Source: a bacterium
GTDB taxonomy: Bacteria > Spirochaetota > Leptospiria > Leptospirales > Leptonemataceae
NCBI GenBank assembly: GCA_024742665.1
Contig: JANSYA010000012.1
Span: 58,435-122,434 of the forward strand
Direction: 5' to 3'
DNA length: 64,000 nt
Every line of letters begins with the position of its first letter. Within the stretch, counting starts at the first letter, position 1. Below, piece by piece: positions 26,173 to 34,715 of the stretch. The position numbers and the translations under genes are program-made. The notes under the pieces were generated by a model. The model made no database searches. It had not been told where the DNA came from and saw only the letters and a list, made by a program, of their open reading frames with translations.

Positions 26173-26462
26173 CATGCGAGCACAGGACGTGCGAAGCGCA
26201 TGCAGGCTCTCCACGCGAGGTGGAGCGCCCTAAACCTAAACCAAAGACGAATGGGGTAGTCTGTCGGCGAGACAGGAAGTCGAGCTGCGCACAGATTCAA
26301 TCCAAATCAAGATTCGGCAGGTAGGTTGCACGAGCACAGGAGGTGCGTGATGGGTTAACCAGCAGATGTTTGGGGCAGGCTGTCTGCGAGACAGGATGTC
26401 GAGCAGTCTTCAGGCTCTCCACAGGAAGTGGAGCGCCTGAAGACCAGCCTGCCTCAAACATC
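26173..26462 (+). ncRNA. array of AGGA-loop hairpins, candidate CsrA-titrating RNA
   Basis: Six stem-loops are packed in about 290 bp. (1) 26173-26202, GCAC-AGGAC-GTGC inside CATGCG/CGCATG. (2) 26205-26229, CTCCAC-GCGAG-GTGGAG, the degenerate one. (3) 26258-26297, CGGC-ga-GAC-AGGAA-GTC-ga-GCTG with an outer 7-bp stem. (4) 26329-26349, GCAC-AGGAG-GTGC. (5) 26384-26406, CTGC-ga-GAC-AGGAT-GTC-ga-GCAG. (6) 26407-26443, a 15-bp stem with loop AGGAA. Units 5 and 6 lie inside an 18-bp stem (26365-26382 with 26445-26462). Stems 3 and 5 differ by pairing-preserving changes. The looped ACAGGANGT-like motif is that of CsrB/RsmZ-type sponge RNAs. The plus strand is assigned from the motif; transcription is not shown, no clear promoter or T-tract is seen, and a palindromic repeat family is the main alternative. 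Confidence 0.5.
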
Positions 26463-29238
26463 ATTGTTGCACACAGATAATGCGCTGCGGAGAAGACTGG
26501 CAGCCGACGTTCGTGTTGCTGGTGACCGTTCCACCGCCGCCGTCGGACCAGGTGTTCGCGAAGTATTCCGGGTTCGGCGACTCCGGCGCGGTTTCGAACG
26601 TAAAACCGGCGCAGTTGTGACGATAGGCCGGGTCCGTGCCGGTCGCGGCGGGCGTCGATGTCTGGGTCGCCGGGGTCATGTTCACGTTCATACCGGTCCA
26701 CATGGTATGCGCCCCGTTACTTGAAAAGTAGCGGTCCATGGGAAAGGAAATCAATGCGACGGGATTCGCAATGAACAAACGTCTGTGCTCATCCGAGCAG
26801 TTCGTATATCCCGATCCGTCGCAGCGATAGTAGTAGTTGTTCGCGGTCAATACCCAGTCGGTCTGACCGGTCGCATCCGTACCGTTGGTCGTGGCGACGC
26901 GGTCATTGACTTCGCCGCCGCTATTGCTGACCAGCATCGCCTTGTAGGTTCCTGAAGGAGCGTAAGACGGTCTGGCGGTCTGGCAGATCGTATCGCCGCC
27001 GCGCACGCCGGAGGCCGTCATCTCGCCGCTCTGGGTGGCGCTGGTGACAAAGATCGCTTTGCCCGGAGATTCGTTGTCCGCGTTGTTAATGTTTCCCGAA
27101 TCCGGCGGGTTCGTGCCGGCGTAGGGCGCCAGGGGAGTATTGCCCAGGGTCGTGGTGATGCTGAAAGTCTGCGTGCCGTCCGCGAAGGTATCGTCGGCGC
27201 CGGTCATCGTAAAGGTCTGGCGATTCACGTCGGTGGCGCAGGCCGCATTCGACGGGATCGCCGCCGCGATAGCCGTGCCAGTCGGAAAGGTCACGGATCC
27301 CGTTGCACCGCCGTTGATCGTTCCGCATTCGTCGCCGTTACAGGCCGCATCGACCTGCACAGGGTCGGGGTTGTTCGAGCCGAGACACAGATGCATCAGC
27401 GCTGTGGTGCCCGGGCTGCCTTCCGCGGTGCTGCCGCTGACGCTGAAATAGTAGAGAGCTTCGTTGTCGTTGGTGGTCGCGAACACGTCGGCCGTGTTGT
27501 AAACAATGGTCCCGCTGGAAGTGGCCGTGGTCACGGTCCAGTTCTGATTCCCGTCGAGGAGCAGTTCGTCTTTGTGAGTCATGACGATCTGGTTGCTGCC
27601 GCCGGCGGTCATCGTGGCGTAGTTGCTCGCATCGACCGTTACACTGGCGGGCACCGTGCCTTCGGTGGTATCCGTACTGGTCAGGCCGACGGTTGTCGTG
27701 CCGCCGGGATTGTTTTTCGAAATCACCCAGATATTCGTGGTGGCTTCGGTCGTGTTTTCCGAGGCGGTGAAGCGGTTGCCGGAATTTCCGATCGGCGAGC
27801 CGGAGAAATTGCAGAGCTGCAGCAAGTGCGTATTGTCGTTATCGCACGAGCGAATGCTGAACGAAGGTCTCGGAATCGTACTGTAAGTCGGATCGGTCGT
27901 GGTAACGGTAAATGAAATGGTATAATCCTGGTTGCCGTTCGTGGAACCGTTGTCGGCGCCGTCGGATCGGCCTTCGACGAATACAGTCTGGGGCACATTC
28001 CAGTTGGTCGTCGTAAACGTCAGACTGGTTGTGATCAGGTTACTGATCGTCGCGTCGCTGGTGGCGAAGTTCAGCGTAACGTTCGAATCAGGTTTGGAAC
28101 GCAGCGATAAGGTGAAACGCGAATAGTTGGAACCGAAGTTGTTCATTTCATCCGTGGCGAAACCCGTGATTGTGCCCGCCGCGCCCGCAGTGGTCGAGTC
28201 GCCCGTAGTATCGAATCTCACGTAGGTATAGCCAGGCACGCTCTGGTCATTGTTGATGATGACGACATCCCGCGGATTCAGATTGTTGTAATCCGGATCG
28301 GTACTGCTGGTGTTTTCGACGGCGATGGTATAGGTTTTTGAGCCGTCGACCTCTAAGTCATCGACGGAGTTTACGGTAATGATCTGTTCGGTCGCGAAGT
28401 TGCCGGTTGTAAAAGTCAGGCTGGTCGGCGTCGCGACGCCTTCGCGCCGGCCGGCGTTGGTGGAGTCGAAGAGGTCGTTGATGGACATCGTTACGTTGCC
28501 CGTGGGCGCGGTCCGCAAACGAATGCGGAAGGTACCGCTCGTCGTTCCCCCGCTACCCGGCTCTTCCATAATATTTGAAATATTCGAAACGCGCGTGCCG
28601 GGACCGTCGTCGTCTTCGACCGCCACAGATACGTCGCAGGGATCTTTGCCGGTATAAAAGGCTTCGTCGTCCCCGGTAGTGATTTCGCCTAAAGCGATTT
28701 GGAGGCTCTCAGCTGTGATGTCCACATCGGAGATCGCTTCAATATTAAAACATTGCCGGGAGGCGGATCCATGACCGGTCGTGCCGTCGCCGGTGAAGGT
28801 GAGCGTGGCGGGCAGGGGATCGCCCGCGTCAACGACCGGAAAGGTTTTGGTGATCGTTAAGAAGTCGGCATACGCCTGGTCGGTACTCACGGGGATCTCA
28901 ACGGTGCCGTTGAAGGGCTCCGGAAGATAAAAGCAAACTTCTTCGCGGAATCTTCCGTAGGATGAGCCGCCGTTGGTATCTGTATCGGTGTAGAACGGAG
29001 TGGCTGCCTGCCACGCGCGGGTCTCGTCGCCCCCGAGAGTGCCCTGTTCGATCAGCTCCACGGTAGCGGACTGCACGGTGATGTCGCTGCTACAGGTGGC
29101 AGTGTTGGCCGAGGACAGGCCCGCAATATCGGCGGTAAAGCCGAAGAGGGCCCGGTCACCAATGTCCGCGCCGCTACTACAGCCGGCAATCGCCAGGGCG
29201 CTGCCTGTCAGCAAAGTGAACCATTGTGCGCTTCTCAT
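26461..29238 (-). CDS. giant lipoprotein with Calx-beta-like repeats and DUF1554 domain
   Basis: The 925-residue lipoprotein starts MRSAQWFTLLTGSALAIAGC (ATG 29238, GGAG upstream). An in-frame ATG at 29292 would add 18 non-signal residues. Residues about 150-640 contain Calx-beta-like units (SLTFTTGNFATEQIITVNSV, then DDLEVDGSKTYTIAVEN). The last 200 residues form a DUF1554 module (KAIFVTSATQSGEMTASGVR, NYYYRCDGSGYTNC, PQRIICVQQ), typical of Leptospira surface lipoproteins. Outer-surface location and adhesive role are inferred. The stop codon lies within the outer stem of the hairpin array. Confidence 0.9.
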   Translation of the reverse strand: MRSAQWFTLLTGSALAIAGCSSGADIGDRALFGFTADIAGLSSANTATCSSDITVQSATVELIEQGTLGGDETRAWQAATPFYTDTDTNGGSSYGRFREEVCFYLPEPFNGTVEIPVSTDQAYADFLTITKTFPVVDAGDPLPATLTFTGDGTTGHGSASRQCFNIEAISDVDITAESLQIALGEITTGDDEAFYTGKDPCDVSVAVEDDDGPGTRVSNISNIMEEPGSGGTTSGTFRIRLRTAPTGNVTMSINDLFDSTNAGRREGVATPTSLTFTTGNFATEQIITVNSVDDLEVDGSKTYTIAVENTSSTDPDYNNLNPRDVVIINNDQSVPGYTYVRFDTTGDSTTAGAAGTITGFATDEMNNFGSNYSRFTLSLRSKPDSNVTLNFATSDATISNLITTSLTFTTTNWNVPQTVFVEGRSDGADNGSTNGNQDYTISFTVTTTDPTYSTIPRPSFSIRSCDNDNTHLLQLCNFSGSPIGNSGNRFTASENTTEATTNIWVISKNNPGGTTTVGLTSTDTTEGTVPASVTVDASNYATMTAGGSNQIVMTHKDELLLDGNQNWTVTTATSSGTIVYNTADVFATTNDNEALYYFSVSGSTAEGSPGTTALMHLCLGSNNPDPVQVDAACNGDECGTINGGATGSVTFPTGTAIAAAIPSNAACATDVNRQTFTMTGADDTFADGTQTFSITTTLGNTPLAPYAGTNPPDSGNINNADNESPGKAIFVTSATQSGEMTASGVRGGDTICQTARPSYAPSGTYKAMLVSNSGGEVNDRVATTNGTDATGQTDWVLTANNYYYRCDGSGYTNCSDEHRRLFIANPVALISFPMDRYFSSNGAHTMWTGMNVNMTPATQTSTPAATGTDPAYRHNCAGFTFETAPESPNPEYFANTWSDGGGGTVTSNTNVGCQSSPQRIICVQQ

Positions 29239-29358
29239 ACCAATTTCTCCACCAGAATCACTAATACCTGTGACATTCGACTCATACATCAATGGATTTA
29301 AATGAAAAGAGCGTTCACCGGGCGTAAGAAGTTCGTTAGGCTTTCGTTACGATTCGGA

Positions 29359-29420
29359 GGCATTTGTTTAGTGAGGTTTAGTGTGGTTGGGGACATAAGA
29401 CGGTGACGAAAACAAATGCC
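29359..29420. promoter_or_regulatory. inverted repeat in divergent intergenic region
   Basis: GGCATTTGTTT (29359-29369) and AAACAAATGCC (29410-29420) are exact 11-bp inverted copies 40 bp apart. They lie between the divergent giant lipoprotein gene and the DUF4442 gene. A looped operator or stem-loop leader is possible. Confidence 0.5.
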
Positions 29421-29530
29421 AGATGTTACGAGAATTTGGCAAAATTATCCGTGTTTCTACTGATTTTTTCGCCTGCGTTCGGGAGGATTTGAGACTTGCC
29501 TGAGAGCGGCGGGCCCCGATTTTGCCCGGC

Positions 29531-30037
29531 ATGAGTGAGAAACGCGGCCGACCGGCCTTTGCAGTGCATCCGATGTGGAAGTTCCTTCAGGAGACCTACA
29601 GCATGGAGGAGGCCTTCCGTTTTTTCGGGCCCTACCGGGGCGCATCGATCTTCCCGAGCATCATCGATCTGCATACGATCGAAGTGCGCATGCCGCTCGT
29701 CGTCAGCAATACGAACTATGTGGGCACTCAGTTCGGCGGTTCATTGTATTCGATGGCCGACCCGTTTTATATGTTTATTTTAATGTTTAATCTGGGATCG
29801 GATTATATCGTCTGGGACAAGAGCGCGCAGATCGAATTTCGGAAGCCGGGTACAGGCGAAGTCCATGCGCGCTTTCATATCGCGCCGGAGGAAATCGAAG
29901 CCGTGAAAGAGATCGTCGCGCGGGATCGTAAGACCACTCGCTTTTATGAAACCGACATCCTCGGCGAATCGGGCGAGGTTGTCGCTCACGTCAAAAAGGA
30001 ACTTTATATTCGCGGGCCACGGCCGCGAAAATCCTGA
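29531..30037 (+). CDS. DUF4442 hot-dog-fold protein
   Basis: The 168-residue protein contains VVSNTNYVGTQFGGSLYSMA, then DPFYMFILMFNLG and VWDKSAQIEFRKPGTGEVHA, matching the DUF4442 branch of hot-dog thioesterase-like proteins. The start MSEKRGRP at 29531 is preferred over a TTG nine bases upstream. The typical catalytic acid of active thioesterases is not obvious, so acyl-CoA hydrolysis is tentative. It is convergent with the EAL gene (20-bp gap). Confidence 0.82.
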   Translation: MSEKRGRPAFAVHPMWKFLQETYSMEEAFRFFGPYRGASIFPSIIDLHTIEVRMPLVVSNTNYVGTQFGGSLYSMADPFYMFILMFNLGSDYIVWDKSAQIEFRKPGTGEVHARFHIAPEEIEAVKEIVARDRKTTRFYETDILGESGEVVAHVKKELYIRGPRPRKS

Positions 30038-30056
30038 GAGCTGTCGAGGCGTTGCA

Positions 30057-31727
30057 TTAGAATCCGCGCGAAGGGTCGTAGGATGCGATCCACTCCAGAG
30101 TCTCGGCTGGCGGCATCGGTCGGGCGATCAGATAGCCCTGGGCTTTTTGACAGCCCACACCGCGCAGATACTCCAGGCCTTCGCGGGTCTCCACGCCCTC
30201 GGCGATGACCGTGGCCTTCAGACGACGCGCGAGATCCAGAACGCCGCCGACGATCGCCTGATCTTTTTCGTCGGACGCCAGAAACTGAACGAAGAGGCGG
30301 TCGATCTTGATGACTTTCGCCGGCAGGTGTTTCAGATAGGCGTGGGACGCGTGGCCCGTTCCGAAGTCGTCGACGGCGATTTCGATCCCGAGGTCCGCGA
30401 TGCGTTTTAATAGCGCGACGCTCGCATCGGAAAAGAGAATCATTTCGCTTTCCGTGATTTCCAGCTCCAGCGAACCCGCAGGTACGGCGAATTCGCTGAC
30501 CAGCTCCGAAAGAATCGAATACAACTCAGGGTTTAAAAGGTCCCGGCCGGAGATGTTTACCGCGATCCGCAGCTCGTGGCCGCGGTCGCGCCAGGTCTGC
30601 CAGTGGGCCAGAGAGCTGCGCAACATATATTCCGTCAGGCGGCGCATCAGCATCGTACTTTCCAGCACCGGTATGAATTGATCCGGAGTCAGACGCCCGC
30701 GGCGTTCGTGTTCCCAGCGTACGAGTGCTTCAAATCCGGAGAGGGAATTGTCGGCCACGCAGATGCGCGGCTGAAAATACGGCGTCAGGCGGCCCGCGTC
30801 GAGATCTCTGGAAAACTCAGCCGCCAGCTGAAAATTGCGCGAGGCCCGTGGTCTGTCGTCTTCGGAGTAGAGAGCGACGAAGCGGCCGGCTTCGCGCGTC
30901 GCGTCGAGGGCCAGAGTCGCGTTCAAGATTAAATCGAAGAGCGTCGCGCCGTCCCGCGGCCAGGCCGCGACGCCGAAATGGAAGTCGGCGTAGACCGGCG
31001 TTTCGCGGACCTCAAAATTCCTGGTTAGCTCCGGATAACGTTCCTGGACCCAGTCCACGGCCTGCAGGCCGCTGACGCCCGGAGCCAGGATCGCGAAGCG
31101 ATCGGAGTACAGGCGGATCGTCGTCCAGTCGTCGGGCAGAGTTTTTTTGAACCGCGACGCCACCGATAGCAGCAGCTCTTCGCCGTGCCCGAGTCCCAGA
31201 GTGTTCGCCAGATTCGCGAAGGCCCGGGCGTCCGGGACGATCAAAGCGGCGGTCGCGTGTTCTTTCGTCGTCTGGCGAAAGATTTCTTCAAGGCGAAAAC
31301 GGTTCGGTAAGTCGGTAATCCAGTCGCTGTAAAAATAATCTTTCAGGGCGCGGATTTGCAGCTCGTAGAAATGAACGATCAGAGCGCCGGACAGGCCGGC
31401 CGTAAAAAAGCCCGCGGCCCGCAGGAGCCAGTTGATCGTCGACTGCATCTGACCGCTGGCCGTATCCAGAGGCATGAACGGTCCCGCGAGCAGGCCGGCC
31501 AGGATCGCCACGCCGATGCCGCCGGCGTAGCGAAAGAAAAACGATCCCAGCAGCACGATCAGATAATAGATATGCGGAGTCGATTGCCGGGTTCCCCCGA
31601 GCCCATAGACGGCCGCCGTCGTGATCGCCAGTAGCGCAAGCAGCAGCGTCCAGATCGCCGCCGCGGTCAGGCCCGACGGCCGATGCCATCTCTGAATATT
31701 ATTTATAATAATCGCCGTTATCGACAT
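30057..31727 (-). CDS. membrane c-di-GMP phosphodiesterase (degenerate GGDEF + EAL)
   Basis: The 556-residue protein has four or five N-terminal TM helices (to about residue 145), a GGDEF-fold domain and a C-terminal EAL domain. The GGDEF signature is replaced by LYSDRFAIL, so cyclase activity is unlikely. The EAL domain keeps EALVRW, ISGRDL, EITESEM, DDFGTGHASHAYL and AEGVET, so c-di-GMP hydrolysis is expected. The start MSITAIIINN at 31727 was chosen; a start at 31793 would run into the next gene's region. The signal sensed by the TM domain is unknown. Confidence 0.9.
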   Translation of the reverse strand: MSITAIIINNIQRWHRPSGLTAAAIWTLLLALLAITTAAVYGLGGTRQSTPHIYYLIVLLGSFFFRYAGGIGVAILAGLLAGPFMPLDTASGQMQSTINWLLRAAGFFTAGLSGALIVHFYELQIRALKDYFYSDWITDLPNRFRLEEIFRQTTKEHATAALIVPDARAFANLANTLGLGHGEELLLSVASRFKKTLPDDWTTIRLYSDRFAILAPGVSGLQAVDWVQERYPELTRNFEVRETPVYADFHFGVAAWPRDGATLFDLILNATLALDATREAGRFVALYSEDDRPRASRNFQLAAEFSRDLDAGRLTPYFQPRICVADNSLSGFEALVRWEHERRGRLTPDQFIPVLESTMLMRRLTEYMLRSSLAHWQTWRDRGHELRIAVNISGRDLLNPELYSILSELVSEFAVPAGSLELEITESEMILFSDASVALLKRIADLGIEIAVDDFGTGHASHAYLKHLPAKVIKIDRLFVQFLASDEKDQAIVGGVLDLARRLKATVIAEGVETREGLEYLRGVGCQKAQGYLIARPMPPAETLEWIASYDPSRGF

Positions 31728-31889
31728 GCGGGACCCGGGATCTGCGCGGTTTTGTCGCGATCTGCACGATCCCCTTCGCAATGGGAATGTCAAGAAATTG
31801 CGGCGGGGAGGACTGGCCGCTTTGTGATTTTTGAGTTTACTGAAAAAGCGCCCGCAGCAAAATTCGGGCAGGCTCCGCGCCGCCTGCTT

Positions 31890-33668
31890 ATGATTCGAAA
31901 CATATCGTTTTTTGTATTTGCATCGCTCTTCTTGTTCTCTGGCGCTCTGCCGTCCGGTTTCGTTCCCGGGCCCGGAGCCGGTCTGGCGGGCGAGACTTTA
32001 AATGAAATCAACCGCAGCTGGAACGCGCTGCGCGAAAGCAAAGACTGGGCCGGCGCGGAGCGACTTTTTACAGAGGCGATCGAAGAACATCCGGACGCCG
32101 AGTGGCTGTACACGAATCTCTCCTGGGCTCTGCGGGAACAGGGCAAAACTGAAGCGGCGATCGAAGTGGCCCGCACCGCCTTCGAGCGTTTTCAAGACGG
32201 GTCGGGCACCGAACGCAGTCGCTCCGCTCTCGCGATCGGCTATATCAAACGCGGGACCGTCGTGGCGAACGCGGGGGAGCATGAGCGCGCGTTGACGGAC
32301 TATCGCGCGGCGTACAAACTGCTACCAAAAACAGATTACGTAATATTGAATTACGCCATCGCTTTGAAAAATGTGGGGCAGTTCGACGAATCTCTGAAAT
32401 TGTTTCGCCAGGGCCTGGATCTGCATCCCGAATACGATCCCCTGCGCCGCAATCTGGTGTGGACTCTGGCGCAAAACGCCCGCTCGCTGTGGAGCACCGC
32501 CTCCGGTTTAACCGGCGCGGAACGGCGCCGGACGAATGAGCGCGCCTTCGCCCTGGCAAACGAGGCCTACGAAGTCGATCCGACGCACCGGGGCGCGCTG
32601 GAAGTCTATGGCCGCGGACTCTCGAAGGTCGGCCGTCCCGGCGACGCGATTCCAGTCTTGTTGCAGGGGCACACGGGCCATCCGGATTCGCGGGCCTTTT
32701 GCTGGCCGCTGTCGCAGGCCTATCGCATGCGAGTCGAGCAGCTGATCGAAGCCGACCCGCAGGGAAATCGGCCGGCCGCTTTGAAGGTCGCAAGAGAAAT
32801 CCCGAAGCGACTGCGCGGCGAACCGAAGTGCGACAATTCGTTTTTATTCGTCTACGACTCCGTTTATTCTCTGCTCGGCGCATTTACAGAATCGATCCCT
32901 GTTCTGGAAGGACTGGCGAAACGTTATCCCGATCACTCGACGTATCCGGCGAACGCGGGCGAACACATCAATCGATACGCGGTCTGGCTGCGCACCGTGC
33001 AAAAGGATCCGGCGGCGGCGAAGTCGATGCGCGAGCGCGGCAATGCGCTCTTGCGACGCGCGATGGATGTATACGAACGCAACCATCCCGATCGACCGAA
33101 ACCCGATCGGCCCGTCGCTTTTCCGTTGAAGGGCTTAACGTACGTGATCGCCGCCTTTGACAGCGGCGGAACCCACAGCGGCTACGGCAAGTACTGCTAT
33201 GATCTGGTGGCGGCCGACGAACGCGCCGCGATGATCCGACCCGGGAGCTCCGGCGATCAGAACGAAGATTTCTACGGCTTTGGCCAGGCGGTCTACGCCG
33301 TGCGGGCCGGCATCGTTGATGTGGCGGACGACGGCGATCCCGATGGAGTGCCCGGCGCCGTTCAGTACCAGACTGACGGGAATTTCGTGCGCGTGCGTCA
33401 TGCCGACGGCACTTACGCGTCGTACGTGCATCTGAAGCGGGGCAGCCTTCGAGTGCGCGTCGGCCAGCGCGTGGCTGCCGGCGAACAGCTCGGCGAATTG
33501 GGCAACTCGGGTATGAGCGTCAGTCCGCATCTGCACTTCTGTCTGGTCAGCGAAGACTATGTTTCGATGGACTTTCGTTTCGTGGATTTACAGGCGCGTC
33601 GTTCGCCGGGCGAAGAGCCGGCCGCGACCGGCGGACTGCTGGAGTCCGGTTGGTTGGTCGAGCCGTGA
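31890..33668 (+). CDS. exported TPR protein with C-terminal M23 peptidase-like domain
   Basis: The 592-residue protein starts MIRNISFFVFASLFLFSG (signal; ATG 31890). Residues about 30-250 are TPR-like repeats (AERLFTEAIEEHPDAEWLYT, ALTDYRAAYKLLPKTDYVIL, FDESLKLFRQGLDLHPEYDP). The C-terminus is an M23/LytM fold with the final H-x-H as HLHF and VRVRHADGTYASYVHL. The N-terminal zinc-ligand motif H-x-G-x-D is not intact (YCYDLVAAD keeps the Asp), so catalysis is uncertain. A role in peptidoglycan remodelling or scaffolding is inferred. Confidence 0.85.
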   Translation: MIRNISFFVFASLFLFSGALPSGFVPGPGAGLAGETLNEINRSWNALRESKDWAGAERLFTEAIEEHPDAEWLYTNLSWALREQGKTEAAIEVARTAFERFQDGSGTERSRSALAIGYIKRGTVVANAGEHERALTDYRAAYKLLPKTDYVILNYAIALKNVGQFDESLKLFRQGLDLHPEYDPLRRNLVWTLAQNARSLWSTASGLTGAERRRTNERAFALANEAYEVDPTHRGALEVYGRGLSKVGRPGDAIPVLLQGHTGHPDSRAFCWPLSQAYRMRVEQLIEADPQGNRPAALKVAREIPKRLRGEPKCDNSFLFVYDSVYSLLGAFTESIPVLEGLAKRYPDHSTYPANAGEHINRYAVWLRTVQKDPAAAKSMRERGNALLRRAMDVYERNHPDRPKPDRPVAFPLKGLTYVIAAFDSGGTHSGYGKYCYDLVAADERAAMIRPGSSGDQNEDFYGFGQAVYAVRAGIVDVADDGDPDGVPGAVQYQTDGNFVRVRHADGTYASYVHLKRGSLRVRVGQRVAAGEQLGELGNSGMSVSPHLHFCLVSEDYVSMDFRFVDLQARRSPGEEPAATGGLLESGWLVEP

Positions 33669-33741
33669 TCGTTACGTCGTTGGATCGTTGAGTCCTCGGT
33701 CTGACGGGCGTCGGGAAAATTCCGGTAGGCCCGGGGAGTTA

Positions 33742-34341
33742 TCAGTTCGGAAAGTCCGTTGCGCGCGCGAGATCCATGAAGATGCTCGGCCGGATGCGTT
33801 CGTAGAGTGCGCGAAATTCTCGCACGAATTGCACGGCGAAAGTCGGATGCAGCAGCGTTAGTTCCGTCAGAACGTTCATGATTGATCGGGCATCGTCGAC
33901 GGTCGGCCGAAGTTCGGCGGGCAGAGCGATGATCTGTCGCAGGCCGAACTCGAATTCGTCCTGCCATTCTGTGCGATTTTCCGGATCCTGTAGCAGTGCG
34001 CTGCCGGCTCTGACGAAGAAGCTGGCGCCCGCGTGCATCAAATACTCCGGCAGGAGTTTCGCGATCATCTTTTTTTTGCGCCCCGCCTGAATCGTTTCGC
34101 GCAGTTGAATGGCCAGCATCGCGCCGGCTTCGCTGCCCAGCACCGGGAAACCCGCATCGCCCCATATTTGCATATCTCCCAGGAGAATGAGACGGCCGCC
34201 GCGCTGGCGACACTTCAAGTCGGCGAGTCGCAGAGCTTCGCGCACTTCCAGAATTTCCGGCGTCTCGGGGAGCGGCTCAACGTCGCGAACTCCGGCGATG
34301 AGAAAGTGAACTTCCGCATCGTCCAGAGCGCGCGCAAGCAC
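33742..34341 (-). CDS. protein of unknown function, start unresolved
   Basis: This is a 199-residue soluble, helix-rich protein containing GGRLILLGDMQIWGDAGFPV and a Lys-rich turn (QAGRKKKMIAKLLPEYL). No family recognised. The GTG at 34341 is the only conventional start. The same frame stays open and coding-like upstream to a TAG near 34550 without any ATG, GTG or TTG, so either a CTG (34431) behind GGGGAG is used or a frameshift has removed the original start. It is divergent from the response regulator of the quorum-sensing locus. Confidence 0.6.
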   Translation of the reverse strand: MLARALDDAEVHFLIAGVRDVEPLPETPEILEVREALRLADLKCRQRGGRLILLGDMQIWGDAGFPVLGSEAGAMLAIQLRETIQAGRKKKMIAKLLPEYLMHAGASFFVRAGSALLQDPENRTEWQDEFEFGLRQIIALPAELRPTVDDARSIMNVLTELTLLHPTFAVQFVREFRALYERIRPSIFMDLARATDFPN

Positions 34342-34715
34342 GCTGCGGACTTCGTTCTGAAAACCGGGCGCCCGGTTGCCAGCGAGCTCGACGATTCTGG
34401 AGGTGGCGTCTTTATCGAGCTGGCGTTTCAGTCGTGAGACTCCCCGCTTCGCTTCGCGCGTTATGAGGCCCGTCGAAGCGCGTTCGTCGCAGGCCGCGTG
34501 AAAAAATTTTGGAACACATAGATTGCAAGAGCGAGGAAGTATGTTCCTCTAAGGTTGGATGACAGTTTTTATAGTTTACGGTCAAGTTTCGTTTGGATAT
34601 ACCGTGAATGAAAGACTCACTAATATGTCCGGATTGGCCAGTATATGTCCAGGTGATGTCCAGGCAGGCTTCGATCTTTTCGCCCGGGTCTTCGTCATAT
34701 ATTCTACACGCATCT
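34342..34715. promoter_or_regulatory. regulatory gap upstream of response regulator
   Basis: The 374-bp gap contains a palindrome GAGGAA-gtatg-TTCCTC (34533-34549), an AT-rich stretch (34563-34575) and three direct ATGTCC elements at 34625, 34645 and 34656. Two of these read ATGTCCAGG. The same ATGTCCAGG recurs at 35378 before the autoinducer synthase. Shared control of the two genes is plausible. The left 200 bp may still be coding (see the unknown gene at 33742). Confidence 0.5.

Noticed and set aside
26173..26462. CRISPR array at the hairpin cluster
   Set aside because: The units differ in length and sequence, are not regularly spaced and no cas genes are near. The pattern is stem-loops sharing a loop motif.
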